This document shows, one piece after another, positions 1-8,062 of a DNA stretch of 26,553 nucleotides. The translations under genes and the position numbers were made by a program. Positions within the stretch are counted from its first letter, which is position 1. The number at the start of each line of letters is the position of its first letter. This DNA is from 1-14-2-50-31-20 sp965370315 (lineage in GTDB: Bacteria > Bacteroidota > Ignavibacteria > Ignavibacteriales > Melioribacteraceae): positions 1-26,553 of the forward strand of contig CBDUTO010000055.1 of assembly GCA_965370315.1 (NCBI GenBank). The letters run 5' to 3'. A model generated the notes under the pieces. The model did not search any database. It was not told the DNA's origin and saw nothing but the letters and a program-made list of their open reading frames with translations.

Positions 1-128
1 TTTCATGATGCAAAGATACGAAAAATTACAATGTAAATTAGAACTTAGCTATTTGAACTAGCAATATACGAAAGTAGAAATTCATCAATAAATATTGTTT
101 CTGAAAAAGACATTTTCTACTACTTCAT

Positions 129-833
129 TTAGATGCCTAAATATGCTGCCCTAACATGCTCATTGTTAAGCAACTCTTTTCCTGTTCCATCTAGGGTTAT
201 TTTTCCATTTTCTAATACATAGGCTCTATCGCAAAATGTAAGAGTTGCTTGCACATTTTGTTCTACTAAAAGAACCGTAATTCCTTGTTCTCTTATTCCC
301 TTAATTATTTTGAAAATATCTTGAACAAGTACAGGAGCTAAACCGAGTGATGGTTCATCGAGCATTAATAATTTTGGTAACGACATTATTCCACGAGCAA
401 CAGCTGCCATTTGTTGTTCTCCTCCGCTAAGAGTTCCCGCAGCTTGTTTACGTCTTTCACGTAATCTAGGAAACAGATTATAACATTCCTCCATTGTTTG
501 ATATCTTCTTACTTTTGCTTCTCCGTGTAAAGAACCCATAATTAAATTCTCTTCAACTGTCATTTCATTGAATAGTCTCCGAGCTTCTGGAACATGCACA
601 ATCCCCTTTTTTATAATCTCGGCAGGATCAATTTTCGTTAAGTCCTCACCATTATATTCTATACTGCCTGAGCTAACTTTTTGGAGTCCTGAAATTGTTT
701 TTAGAATAGATGATTTCCCAGCTCCGTTTGCACCAACAAGAACAACTATTTCACCTTCATTAATGTGGAATGAGACATCCCATAGAACTTGAAGATCATC
801 ATAGCTCATATTTACATTTTCTACCTTAAACAT
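129..833 (-). CDS. livF: Branched-chain amino-acid ABC transporter, ATP-binding protein LivF
   Basis: One of the two cytoplasmic ATPases that power a branched-chain amino-acid (or related amide/urea) uptake transporter. The 234-aa protein has Walker A GANGAGKSS at about 34-42, the signature LSGGEQ at 135-140 and Walker B LLMLDEP with D159/E160. The switch region reads LLVEQN, with Gln where many ABC proteins have His; this is usual for LivF. Length and the missing C-terminal extension match LivF and not LivG. The ATG at 833 lies 8 nt inside the end of livG, so the two genes are translationally coupled. It is the last gene of a five-gene minus-strand operon. I saw no convincing terminator in the 128 bases after it. 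The family is certain; the transported substrate is inferred from family only. Confidence 0.95.
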   Translation of the reverse strand: MFKVENVNMSYDDLQVLWDVSFHINEGEIVVLVGANGAGKSSILKTISGLQKVSSGSIEYNGEDLTKIDPAEIIKKGIVHVPEARRLFNEMTVEENLIMGSLHGEAKVRRYQTMEECYNLFPRLRERRKQAAGTLSGGEQQMAAVARGIMSLPKLLMLDEPSLGLAPVLVQDIFKIIKGIREQGITVLLVEQNVQATLTFCDRAYVLENGKITLDGTGKELLNNEHVRAAYLGI

Positions 834-1569
834 CTATAAGCTTCTCCACATTGTAATCTGATCCGAGATATGATTCTATAACTGTTGGGTTTTTTGCTAC
901 TTCTTCTGGAGTGCCTTCGGCAATGGTTGCACCGTGAGCAATAGCGTGGATGCGGTCGCTGAGGGTCATAATCACTTTCATAATGTGTTCTACTATTAGT
1001 ACTGTGATTCCGAGCTCACTTCTTATATTTTTTATAATTCCAATTGCTTCATCTAACTCTCCTGGATTTAAGCCTGCCGCTGTTTCATCAAGCAAAATCA
1101 GTTTTGGACGTATTGCAAGACCTTTTGCAATTTCTAAACGCTTTCTTCCACCAATTGGTAAACTTCCAGCTAGCATAGTGCTAGAGCCATCCAAATTACA
1201 AAATTTTAATACATCACGTGCAACTGAACGAGCACCAGCGAATGTGCTTTCTCGTGCAAAGGCAGCAGCCATTACGTTATCTTCCACTGTCAATCGTTTT
1301 AATGGACGCACTTTTTGGAATGTTCTTCCAATACCCATCTTTGCAATTTCATGTGTTTGTTTATTAGTTATATCGATTCCTTGAAAATAAATCTTACCTT
1401 CCGACACTGGATAGTACTGATTTATTAAATTGAAAATTGTTGTTTTCCCTGATCCGTTTGGTCCAATTAAACCCAAAATTTCCCCCTCCTTTACTGACAA
1501 AGAAACATGATCAACAGCAGTAAGACCTCCAAAGTTTTTGGTTAGATTATCAAGTGTAAGTATGCTCAT
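826..1569 (-). CDS. livG: Branched-chain amino-acid ABC transporter, ATP-binding protein LivG
   Basis: Second ATPase of the Liv-type importer, 247 aa. Walker A is GPNGSGKTT at about 36-44, the signature-like segment is LPIGGRKRLEIAKGL, and Walker B is LILLDETAAGLNPGE. The form 'DETAAGLN' and the H-loop 'LIVEHIMKVIM' are hallmarks of LivG. The signature differs from the usual LSYGxQRRLEIARAL because it reads LPIGGRKRLEIAKGL. The helical segment is present and the C-terminal tail (GSDYNVEKLIDV) is short. The ATG at 1569 overlaps the TGA of livM in an ATGA arrangement, and the 3' end overlaps livF by 8 nt. Both point to coupled translation of a 1:1 ATPase heterodimer. Confidence 0.95.
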   Translation of the reverse strand: MSILTLDNLTKNFGGLTAVDHVSLSVKEGEILGLIGPNGSGKTTIFNLINQYYPVSEGKIYFQGIDITNKQTHEIAKMGIGRTFQKVRPLKRLTVEDNVMAAAFARESTFAGARSVARDVLKFCNLDGSSTMLAGSLPIGGRKRLEIAKGLAIRPKLILLDETAAGLNPGELDEAIGIIKNIRSELGITVLIVEHIMKVIMTLSDRIHAIAHGATIAEGTPEEVAKNPTVIESYLGSDYNVEKLIDV

Positions 1570-2561
1570 TTTGACACTCCAAAACTTTTAGATACTCTAA
1601 GTTTTTTAACAAGTAGTTTCCAATCTCCCACAACTCCACCTGGTAAATATAGAATTACTACAATTACAAGAATTCCAAATATTAACGCGTGAAGACCTGA
1701 AACCCACGAAGGAGCAAGTCCAAAAAATGCCGACCGAAATAGCTCCTGTACGAAAACCATAATTAGCGCACCGATTGCTGGACCCCAGGTGGTTCCTACA
1801 CCTCCAATAATTCCAACAAGAATTGTTATAATTGAAATATTGTGTAGAGCAAAAACAACCTCGGGATCAATGAAGCCCATATAGATCATATAAAATGCGC
1901 CCGCAGTTCCAGCCCAAAAAGTTGAAATAGCCATTGATACATTTTTATACTTTTTAGTATCAATCCCCAAAGCTGACGCTGCGTCTTCATCCTCCCGAAT
2001 TGAGAGGAAATAAAAACCTGCTTTCGATTTCATTACCATTTTTACTGATACCAGCGCTCCAACTGCTAAACCTAATGCAATAAAGTAATATGGATATTTA
2101 GAAACCCAAGTGGTCATATATAAAATTCCGACATGCCCATTTGTTAGCCATTCTTCTTCACCAAAAACTAAGCGCAGTATTTCACCAGAGGCAAGAGTTC
2201 CCAAAGCAAAATATGGACCTCTCAATCTAAAAACGAGTAAGCCTAACAAATATCCAAATAGTACTGCCACCAATCCACCGTATAGCAATCCCCACCAAGG
2301 TGATATTTTAAAATGCATCATCGGAATTGCAGCTGAATATGCTCCTATTCCAAAAAATGCAGCATGACCAAATGAGACTTGCCCAGTAAATCCAGCTAAC
2401 AAATTCCACGAACTACCCAAGATTACCCAAAGCAAAATAAAGATTAGCAACCCTTGAATATAAGGGGCAAAGTCAAAGATAAAGGGTATTACAATTGCTC
2501 CAGCTAGAATTATCCATTCTTTTTTTGAGACCTCTAACAATTTCATTTTCTTTTCTTCCAT
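1566..2561 (-). CDS. livM: Branched-chain amino-acid ABC transporter permease LivM
   Basis: Inner-membrane permease subunit, about 332 aa and highly hydrophobic. It carries the LivM-family N-terminal stretch 'SSWNLLAGFTGQVSFGHAAFFGIGAY' (quoted in part: NLLAGFTGQVSFGHAAFFG), the 'LRGPYFALGTLA' segment and the 'GGVGTTWGPAIGA' coupling-loop region. Three starts are possible. GTG at 2570 directly follows the livH stop, ATG is at 2567, and ATG at 2561 has AGGTGA five bases upstream. I chose 2561 because of that ribosome binding site; the difference is only three residues. It pairs with LivH to form the heterodimeric channel and overlaps livG by 4 nt. Confidence 0.93.
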   Translation of the reverse strand: MEEKKMKLLEVSKKEWIILAGAIVIPFIFDFAPYIQGLLIFILLWVILGSSWNLLAGFTGQVSFGHAAFFGIGAYSAAIPMMHFKISPWWGLLYGGLVAVLFGYLLGLLVFRLRGPYFALGTLASGEILRLVFGEEEWLTNGHVGILYMTTWVSKYPYYFIALGLAVGALVSVKMVMKSKAGFYFLSIREDEDAASALGIDTKKYKNVSMAISTFWAGTAGAFYMIYMGFIDPEVVFALHNISIITILVGIIGGVGTTWGPAIGALIMVFVQELFRSAFFGLAPSWVSGLHALIFGILVIVVILYLPGGVVGDWKLLVKKLRVSKSFGVSK

Positions 2562-2570
2562 AGCCATCAC

Positions 2571-3446
2571 CTATACTTTCGTAAATCGTTTTAAGCCACC
2601 AGGAAAAAAGACAAGTACAATTAGAAAAATAACAAGTCCTGATGCATCTCTGTAACCAGATGAAATATAAGTAGCTCCAAAAGTTTCAGCAAGCCCAAGG
2701 ACTAATCCCCCTGCAATTGCACCAACAGTTGAGCCAAGTCCTCCAAGTATTGTAATCACAAACGCTTTTATTGTAAAAAGGGGTCCCACGTCAGGATACA
2801 AATAATATACAGGAAGTAGTAATGAACCGGCAGCTGCATCCAACGCACTACCAATACCATATGTAAGAATTGTAATTTTACTTGCACTAATTCCCATTAA
2901 GGTTGCAGAAAATTTATCTTGAGCAGTTGCTCTTATTGAGCGTCCAAGATCAGTTTTTGCTAATAAGTAGAAAAGTCCAATTGTCAAAAATATAGCAATT
3001 ACAAAGGCTATTACCAATGGAAGGCTTAGCGAAATATTTCCCAAGTAAATCGATTTATCAGTATAGCTAGTTTGAATTGAGCGATAATTACTAGTAAAAA
3101 TAGAACGAGCTAGCTCAACAAGCACCATTCCAATTCCAACAGTCATCAAGACTTGATTTTCAGGTAGAATGGAATCCTTTTCAATTAGTGGATGTAAAAG
3201 GTATTTGCTGAGTCCTTCGGCAAAAAGAAAGACTAATGGAATTGTTATAAATATTGATAGGTACGGATCTATTCCTAAAAATTTCCAGAGTACCCATGTT
3301 ATATACATTGCAACCATAAGTATTTGTCCATGGGCAAGGTTTATAATTTTAAGAACACCCATTATCAAAGTCATTCCGATTCCAATTATTGCATACAATC
3401 CACCAATTAGTAATCCTGAGGCCAGTGATTGCAAAAACATTTCCAT
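2571..3446 (-). CDS. livH: Branched-chain amino-acid ABC transporter permease LivH
   Basis: Inner-membrane permease, 291 aa, almost entirely transmembrane. It shows the LivH signatures 'GLLIGGLYAIIGIGMTLIMGVLKIINLAHG' near the N-terminus (key part: LIMGVLKIINLAHG), 'GRSIRATAQDKFSATLMGI' in the cytoplasmic coupling loop and 'LGGLGSTVGAIAGGLVLGL' near the C-terminus. The gene starts at ATG 3446 and its stop abuts livM. It is separated from livK by 165 bases containing a 74-bp inverted-repeat element, while the other junctions in the operon overlap. The membrane/ATPase genes may therefore be expressed at a different level from the binding protein. Confidence 0.94.
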   Translation of the reverse strand: MEMFLQSLASGLLIGGLYAIIGIGMTLIMGVLKIINLAHGQILMVAMYITWVLWKFLGIDPYLSIFITIPLVFLFAEGLSKYLLHPLIEKDSILPENQVLMTVGIGMVLVELARSIFTSNYRSIQTSYTDKSIYLGNISLSLPLVIAFVIAIFLTIGLFYLLAKTDLGRSIRATAQDKFSATLMGISASKITILTYGIGSALDAAAGSLLLPVYYLYPDVGPLFTIKAFVITILGGLGSTVGAIAGGLVLGLAETFGATYISSGYRDASGLVIFLIVLVFFPGGLKRFTKV

Positions 3447-3512
3447 TATGGTCCTATATTATTGTGCTAACTGAAAACTGTTATTATGTAATTTTACACA
3501 TTCTATTAGACT

Positions 3513-3586
3513 GTCATTCCCACATGCTTTAAGTGGGAATCTTCAACAATAGCAAGGGATTCCCGCTAAGAACTTGCGGGAATGAC
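3513..3586. repeat. 74-bp inverted-repeat element between livK and livH
   Basis: The element begins GTCATTCCC (3513-3521) and ends GGGAATGAC (3578-3586). Inside it are two smaller hairpins: TTCCCAC/GTGGGAA near the left end and ATTCCCGC/GCGGGAAT near the right end. A related 77-bp element lies at 20995-21071 with the same outer ends and the same right hairpin. It is non-coding, palindromic and REP- or MITE-like. In the liv transcript it would fold just after the livK stop. Confidence 0.75.
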
Positions 3587-3611
3587 ACCTTACGAGCAAT
3601 AATAACAACAT

Positions 3612-4853
3612 TTATTCAGCCCAAACTTCTGCCCAATTTATTGGGTAATTAATTTTCGCATTTGCTAATTTTCTAGGCCAGATTAATTTTAGATCACCAT
3701 CTATCCATTGAACAACATAAGTATTCATTTTATTTTGATGAATTTTTTTGCCGTATGCTTGGAATTTAACTGGGCCAAATGCTGTCATCATGTCTGTTTT
3801 ATCAAGTGCTTTTTTTATAGTTTCTCTATCATATTTGCCATTGCATCTTTTAAGTGCATCTTCTATTACATAAGCAGATGCATAGGCTTCTGCACCATGA
3901 TAATCAGGTCCATCACCACCATATTTTGAGACATAGTCCTCATAATATTTTGTTGCTCCAGGTATTGGTAATGTTTGATGCCATAATGTAGCCGATACTA
4001 CAAGAGCTGATGCTTTACCAGCATTTTCTTTAAACGCAGGCATTGTAAATCCAGCACCAGCACCCACAAACATACTTGGATAGAATTTTATATCTCTACT
4101 TTGCTTCATTAATAATGCAGCATCCATTACGTAAGAAATCATATAAAGAATATCAGGATTAGTGTTTTGTGCGTTCAATAATAGTGGTTTAAAATCGACT
4201 GTACCGCTAGAATATGAATCTGTTCCTAATACTTCAATTCCAAGTTTGTCACATGATTTTTGGAATGCTTTAGCACCTTTTGATCCAAAGGCTGTATTTT
4301 CATGAATGATGTAAACCGTAGAAGGTTTAATTTCTTCCAATAGCATCCCTTCAAGCCCAGATGCATATTCAGAGACAGGTGGATTTAATCTGTATATGTA
4401 AAAATTGTCACCATCATTAACTGTTAAATTAAAATCTTCCGGTTGAGTAATTTTATCTACGGAACCGGTATTAACTAAAAATGGAATTCGATTCTGTTGA
4501 GCTACAGCTGCAACCGCAAATGTAACAGAGGAACTATAACCACCAGCAAGTAATGGAACTTTATTAATACTTATTAGTTTTTCAGCTCCAGCTCTTCCAA
4601 CATCGGGCCTGCCTATATCATCCTCGTAGATGAACTTTAATTCTCTTCCATTAATACCACCAGCTTTGTTAATCTCTTCCTTAGCTAATTCAAAGGAGTT
4701 CTTTTCCATTTCTCCAAAATTTGCTTGTGCTCCCGTTAAAGGAAGAAGTACACCAATTTCAATAGGACCGTTTTCGTCCTTTGCACAACTGCTAAAGCTT
4801 ACTGCTATTCCAAAACAAATTGAGAAGAGAGTAAGAATTTTGAATAATTTCAT
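3612..4853 (-). CDS. livK: Liv-type periplasmic substrate-binding lipoprotein (type 1 periplasmic binding fold)
   Basis: Solute receptor of the uptake system, 413 aa. A hydrophobic signal ends in FSSC with C23 as the predicted lipidated Cys, so the protein should be anchored in the periplasm. The mature part begins with the family's 'IEIGVLLPLTGAQANFGEMEKNSFELAKEEIN' region (key: GVLLPLTGAQANFG) and contains 'GGYSSSVTFAVAAVAQQNRIPFL' and 'HGAEAYASAYVIEDALK', typical of Leu/Ile/Val or amide/urea binding proteins. The start at 4853 has a near-perfect AGGAGG six bases upstream. It is the first gene of the operon. The amino-acid specificity cannot be read from the sequence; urea, amides or peptides are alternatives. 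Confidence 0.9.
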   Translation of the reverse strand: MKLFKILTLFSICFGIAVSFSSCAKDENGPIEIGVLLPLTGAQANFGEMEKNSFELAKEEINKAGGINGRELKFIYEDDIGRPDVGRAGAEKLISINKVPLLAGGYSSSVTFAVAAVAQQNRIPFLVNTGSVDKITQPEDFNLTVNDGDNFYIYRLNPPVSEYASGLEGMLLEEIKPSTVYIIHENTAFGSKGAKAFQKSCDKLGIEVLGTDSYSSGTVDFKPLLLNAQNTNPDILYMISYVMDAALLMKQSRDIKFYPSMFVGAGAGFTMPAFKENAGKASALVVSATLWHQTLPIPGATKYYEDYVSKYGGDGPDYHGAEAYASAYVIEDALKRCNGKYDRETIKKALDKTDMMTAFGPVKFQAYGKKIHQNKMNTYVVQWIDGDLKLIWPRKLANAKINYPINWAEVWAE

Positions 4854-5444
4854 AAAGCCTCCTTGAAGTAGAATTTTGTTAAGATTATCGGAAGTTAAGA
4901 ATATGGTTCCACTAAATTAACATTACGGATAATCCGAAATTATTTAGGACAATATCTATAAATACTATGAGCAAACTATTTTTAAGCAAAAAAACTAAAT
5001 ACCACGAATCCTACTGGGAAGTAATTATGTGCAATTGTACTTCTTTTGTTTTTGCAATTTAGTATTATTTATATCCGTTTTTTAGAAACGGAATTTATTT
5101 AGTCTTGCTTAATTTATTCTTTTCTGATATTTGGAATAATGCTGTATTAACGAAATAAGAAAAAATTCTTTATTGTTTTGAGCTATGAAAACGAGTTCTT
5201 TTGGTATGAGAATTAAATTAGATTTTTGAATAAATCTACTACTAGAATTGAACATTGGTTTAACTATTATCATTTATAATCACTTATTTAATAAATTACC
5301 AACCCTTGCTAGAAACAATATTAACCAAAAGTACTATAACATGCAAATGTCAAGGAAACCATAGTTATAAAACCTCCAACCGATTACTTCTTAATTGAAA
5401 TGGATGTCAAAAATTGCATTGAGCAAGATATGTTTTGTAGGAAT
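4854..5444. other. 591-bp gene-free intergenic region upstream of livK
   Basis: Very AT-rich, with no open frame that looks like a gene. The livK-proximal end must hold the liv operon promoter (minus strand), but I could not pick a convincing -35/-10 pair. An 11-nt palindrome CGGATAATCCG lies at 4926-4936, within 75 bases of the livK start, and could be an operator. A hairpin TCCGTTT-TTTAG-AAACGGA lies at 5074-5092; it has no clear T-tract. Downstream (in minus-strand terms) of the 5445-6002 gene no terminator is evident. Confidence 0.5.
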
Positions 5445-6002
5445 TTACTTAAGTAGAATTATCAAAATTTCTTTTTCTTCAACTTCAGAAAAAGTTTTTC
5501 CAGTCTGAGTTTGAATAAGAGCTGCTAGTTTCTCTATAGATTCTGTCTCATTCTCTAAAAATATTTTTAATAGAATGGAAGGATTTTTTTTAATTTTTTC
5601 TGATTTAATAATATCTGTATAATTTTGTTTAGTCAGTTTGACTATGACTCTTAGCTGATTTAATGCATCAATAATTTCAAACGGATTTGTTCTTCCATCC
5701 TTGAGTTCCAAGATTAATCTCTCTATAAAATCACTAATCAAATCTTGGGGTACTTCAGCAACATCTAACCATATTTTATCAACTTTTCTTTTTCCGTCTA
5801 ACAATTTGGAAGTATAAAAAACGGAAACAACACCTCGCTTCAGAGTGGAAAGAGCTTCTCTCTTCTCTTCATCTTTAATTTTCGAAAAATGAAAGAACAC
5901 ATTTTCAAAGTGATATAAGCTGGAGAGAAAGCCAAATCCTTTTTCAAATATTTTCTTTACTCTGCAGAAGTCGAGAATTTCTTTCTCATTATTTTTATTC
6001 AT
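5445..6002 (-). CDS. Small protein with N-terminal cold-shock-like (OB-fold) domain
   Basis: 185 aa. Residues 13-65 resemble a cold-shock domain: RVKKIFEKGFGFLSS carries an RNP1-like KGFGFL (21-26), and ENVFFHFSKI carries an RNP2-like VFFHFS (35-40). The residues after the domain (about 80-185) are predicted mainly helical and charged, and I do not recognise them. Single-stranded RNA or DNA binding is therefore plausible, with an added C-terminal module not found in the 65-70 aa Csp proteins. It lies 51 nt downstream of the racemase-family gene on the same strand and is probably co-transcribed. The start at 6002 is the only good ATG; its ribosome binding site (AAGAAA) is weak. The domain call is fairly sure; the role is unknown. 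Confidence 0.7.
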   Translation of the reverse strand: MNKNNEKEILDFCRVKKIFEKGFGFLSSLYHFENVFFHFSKIKDEEKREALSTLKRGVVSVFYTSKLLDGKRKVDKIWLDVAEVPQDLISDFIERLILELKDGRTNPFEIIDALNQLRVIVKLTKQNYTDIIKSEKIKKNPSILLKIFLENETESIEKLAALIQTQTGKTFSEVEEKEILIILLK

Positions 6003-6053
6003 TTTTTCTTATTGTTTTAAATATTCTATTTTGCAAAATAGCGGAATTGCCTT

Positions 6054-6941
6054 TTACTCTTTGGAGAAAAGATTTTGGATATATTCGTAATTTTTTAAAG
6101 CCTGTGCGCTCTTTGGAGAACAATCATCTAAAATTTTAGACAATGACTTTATTTCATTCTCTTTTAATATAACTTGAGATACAAGTTTAATAGAAACGGT
6201 ACTATTGCTATGTAACTCTTTTGAAGTATTAAAAAGAAAATTTAACATTTTACTATTTGGGTTCAATATTTCTACTTCACTATTTAATTCTTTTGAAAGC
6301 ACATCCTTAAACATCTCTTCACTATACCCATAGTGCGTACAACAAAATCCAGCATAAGTTTTTTGTGGAATAGAAGAAATTGATTCTACTCCCTTTTTAA
6401 CAAACCGTTCAATAAAATTTTTTGTTTTACCACCACTAGGATTATTTTGAATTTCCGTTTCTAAATCTGGGCAGGCTTGATTAATAATTTGTGATTCCTT
6501 TACTCCAAGTTTTACTAATTCATTTTTGTATACATTTGATTTTATTGTTGTTGATGTTCCAAACAGAATTATTTTTTCATCACTATTTTTAACATTATCA
6601 TAAAAAAGAGCAACTCCACTATCAAGAATACCCTTAACTTCTATCACAGAATTTTGTGCAAATTCTGTGTGTGGAAAAACTACTGAGAGTGTATTACAAG
6701 CAATTAAAATTAAATCGGGTTTATAGTTAACTTCAATAGAATAGAGCGCATTATTAAAAAGTTTTACTTTTTCAGAAAAATTAGTCATGGAATTATATCC
6801 ATAATCAGAGCTATAAAGAGAGTTGAAAAATATTAACTCTGCTTCCTTATAAATTGGAATTTCAGTTAATCTTCTCTCCAATTCGGCCATAACCGAAAGC
6901 CCACCCAATCCTGAGTCTGTTATAACTATTCGCACATTCAT
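6054..6941 (-). CDS. Aspartate/glutamate racemase family protein (MurI-like, divergent)
   Basis: 295 aa with the two-cysteine layout of glutamate racemase. VITDSGLGGLSV at 6-17 has D9/S10; LIACNTLSV has C82, the first catalytic Cys; GFCCTHYG has C201-T202-H203, the second catalytic site. In MurI these residues remove and return the alpha proton to make D-glutamate for peptidoglycan. The segment that in MurI reads D-T-x-x-x-P-Y-G is changed here to NSLYSSDYGYNS (40-51), so it may be a specialised racemase or a paralogue instead of the housekeeping MurI. The C-terminal 40 residues look like an extra helical tail. ATG at 6941 gives the full motif I. It is transcribed divergently from the protease gene at 7032. 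Confidence 0.75.
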   Translation of the reverse strand: MNVRIVITDSGLGGLSVMAELERRLTEIPIYKEAELIFFNSLYSSDYGYNSMTNFSEKVKLFNNALYSIEVNYKPDLILIACNTLSVVFPHTEFAQNSVIEVKGILDSGVALFYDNVKNSDEKIILFGTSTTIKSNVYKNELVKLGVKESQIINQACPDLETEIQNNPSGGKTKNFIERFVKKGVESISSIPQKTYAGFCCTHYGYSEEMFKDVLSKELNSEVEILNPNSKMLNFLFNTSKELHSNSTVSIKLVSQVILKENEIKSLSKILDDCSPKSAQALKNYEYIQNLFSKE

Positions 6942-7031
6942 CCGTTACATTATTTACTTTACAAAATTACTCTTTTTACTTATAAATAATTATGCTATTA
7001 TTAAAGACTAATTATAGAATGGACATACAAA

Positions 7032-8048
7032 ATGAAAATTTTAATATTACTTATCATATCGTCAGCTTTTACTTTTATCTCTTGTACCTCATCAGGAACA
7101 CCTCAATCAATTCCAATTGTTGATGAATACACAACAATATTTCCAAACAATGATGTTGCAGATGAATTAGAGCTAATTAGTAAATCGATACGCTTAATTA
7201 ATAACCTCACTTTTTATAGAACATATGTTTTTTTAGACAGCACAATTACTAATAAAAACCTCTCTGATTTTGATTTATTAGAGCGAGCTTTTTTAACAAA
7301 TACAATTAGTAAAACGTCTTCTGGCACAGGAGCTATAATTAGTGTTTCAGGAAATAAGGTGGCACTTTTAACTGCAGCGCATATAGTAAGCTACCCAGAT
7401 ACAGTTATTAATTACTACGCTATAAAAGGGAAACAATCAAAGTATATAGAAAGCATACTCTACAAAGAGAGGCAAAAAATTTATTCTGATCTACCTGAAG
7501 GTGGCATGTTAAAAATAATTGCAAAAGATGACAAGAACGATATTGCAATTATTGGAAACGCATTTAATAATATCACTCCAATTAGATTTCCAGTTTTTGA
7601 TTTTAATTTTGGAAACGCGAAAGAACTTAAATGGGGAAGTTTTGTATATCTACTCGGCTATCCCATGCATTATAAAATGGTTACAAGCGGAATTGTTAGT
7701 AATCCTAATTATAATGGAACAGGAAATTTTCTTGTTGATGCACCCATAAATCGTGGGTCAAGTGGGGGTTTGGTTTTAGCAATTAGAGGTAAAGCACCTA
7801 ATTTTGAGCTTGTCGGAATTGTTTCATCAGTACCCGCAGAAAAAAGGATTGTACTTTCGCCCAGCAATCCATCACGTGATATAAATTTCCTTCCAGGCAC
7901 TATATATCGTGGGGATATGACTATAGAGAAACTTGATGGAATAAAATATGGAATTGGGAAAATTGTTTCTTCTGAAAAAATTAAAATATTCATTAAAGAG
8001 AATGAAGACCAACTAATTAATCATGGTTATCAAATAAGTATTGAATAA
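7032..8048 (+). CDS. Trypsin-like serine protease, predicted lipoprotein
   Basis: 338 aa. A short signal peptide ends in FISC (C18), a Bacteroidota-style lipobox, so a periplasmic, membrane-anchored protein is expected. The chymotrypsin-fold triad is visible: LLTAAHIV (H117), NDIAIIG (D170) and INRGSSGGLV (S244 in GSSGG). The residues around the Ser match trypsin-like and Deg-type peptidases. No PDZ domain follows the protease domain, unlike DegP/HtrA. About 75 residues between the lipid anchor and the protease core are not recognised. It starts 14 bases upstream of nothing else and is followed after 14 bases by the phosphatase-family gene, so the two are likely co-transcribed. Substrate unknown. 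Confidence 0.82.
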   Translation: MKILILLIISSAFTFISCTSSGTPQSIPIVDEYTTIFPNNDVADELELISKSIRLINNLTFYRTYVFLDSTITNKNLSDFDLLERAFLTNTISKTSSGTGAIISVSGNKVALLTAAHIVSYPDTVINYYAIKGKQSKYIESILYKERQKIYSDLPEGGMLKIIAKDDKNDIAIIGNAFNNITPIRFPVFDFNFGNAKELKWGSFVYLLGYPMHYKMVTSGIVSNPNYNGTGNFLVDAPINRGSSGGLVLAIRGKAPNFELVGIVSSVPAEKRIVLSPSNPSRDINFLPGTIYRGDMTIEKLDGIKYGIGKIVSSEKIKIFIKENEDQLINHGYQISIE

Positions 8049-8062
8049 TATTTTTATAATCT

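Noticed and set aside
5340..5385. Tiny minus-strand frame with GGAGG upstream, near 5350-5380 (13 codons)
   Set aside because: Too short, poorly spaced from the GGAGG and without any context; chance is a sufficient explanation.
7709..7993. Opposite-strand open frame within the protease gene (and similar frames elsewhere)
   Set aside because: It overlaps a gene with a clear catalytic triad and shows no motif or start signal; this holds for all long antisense frames in the window.
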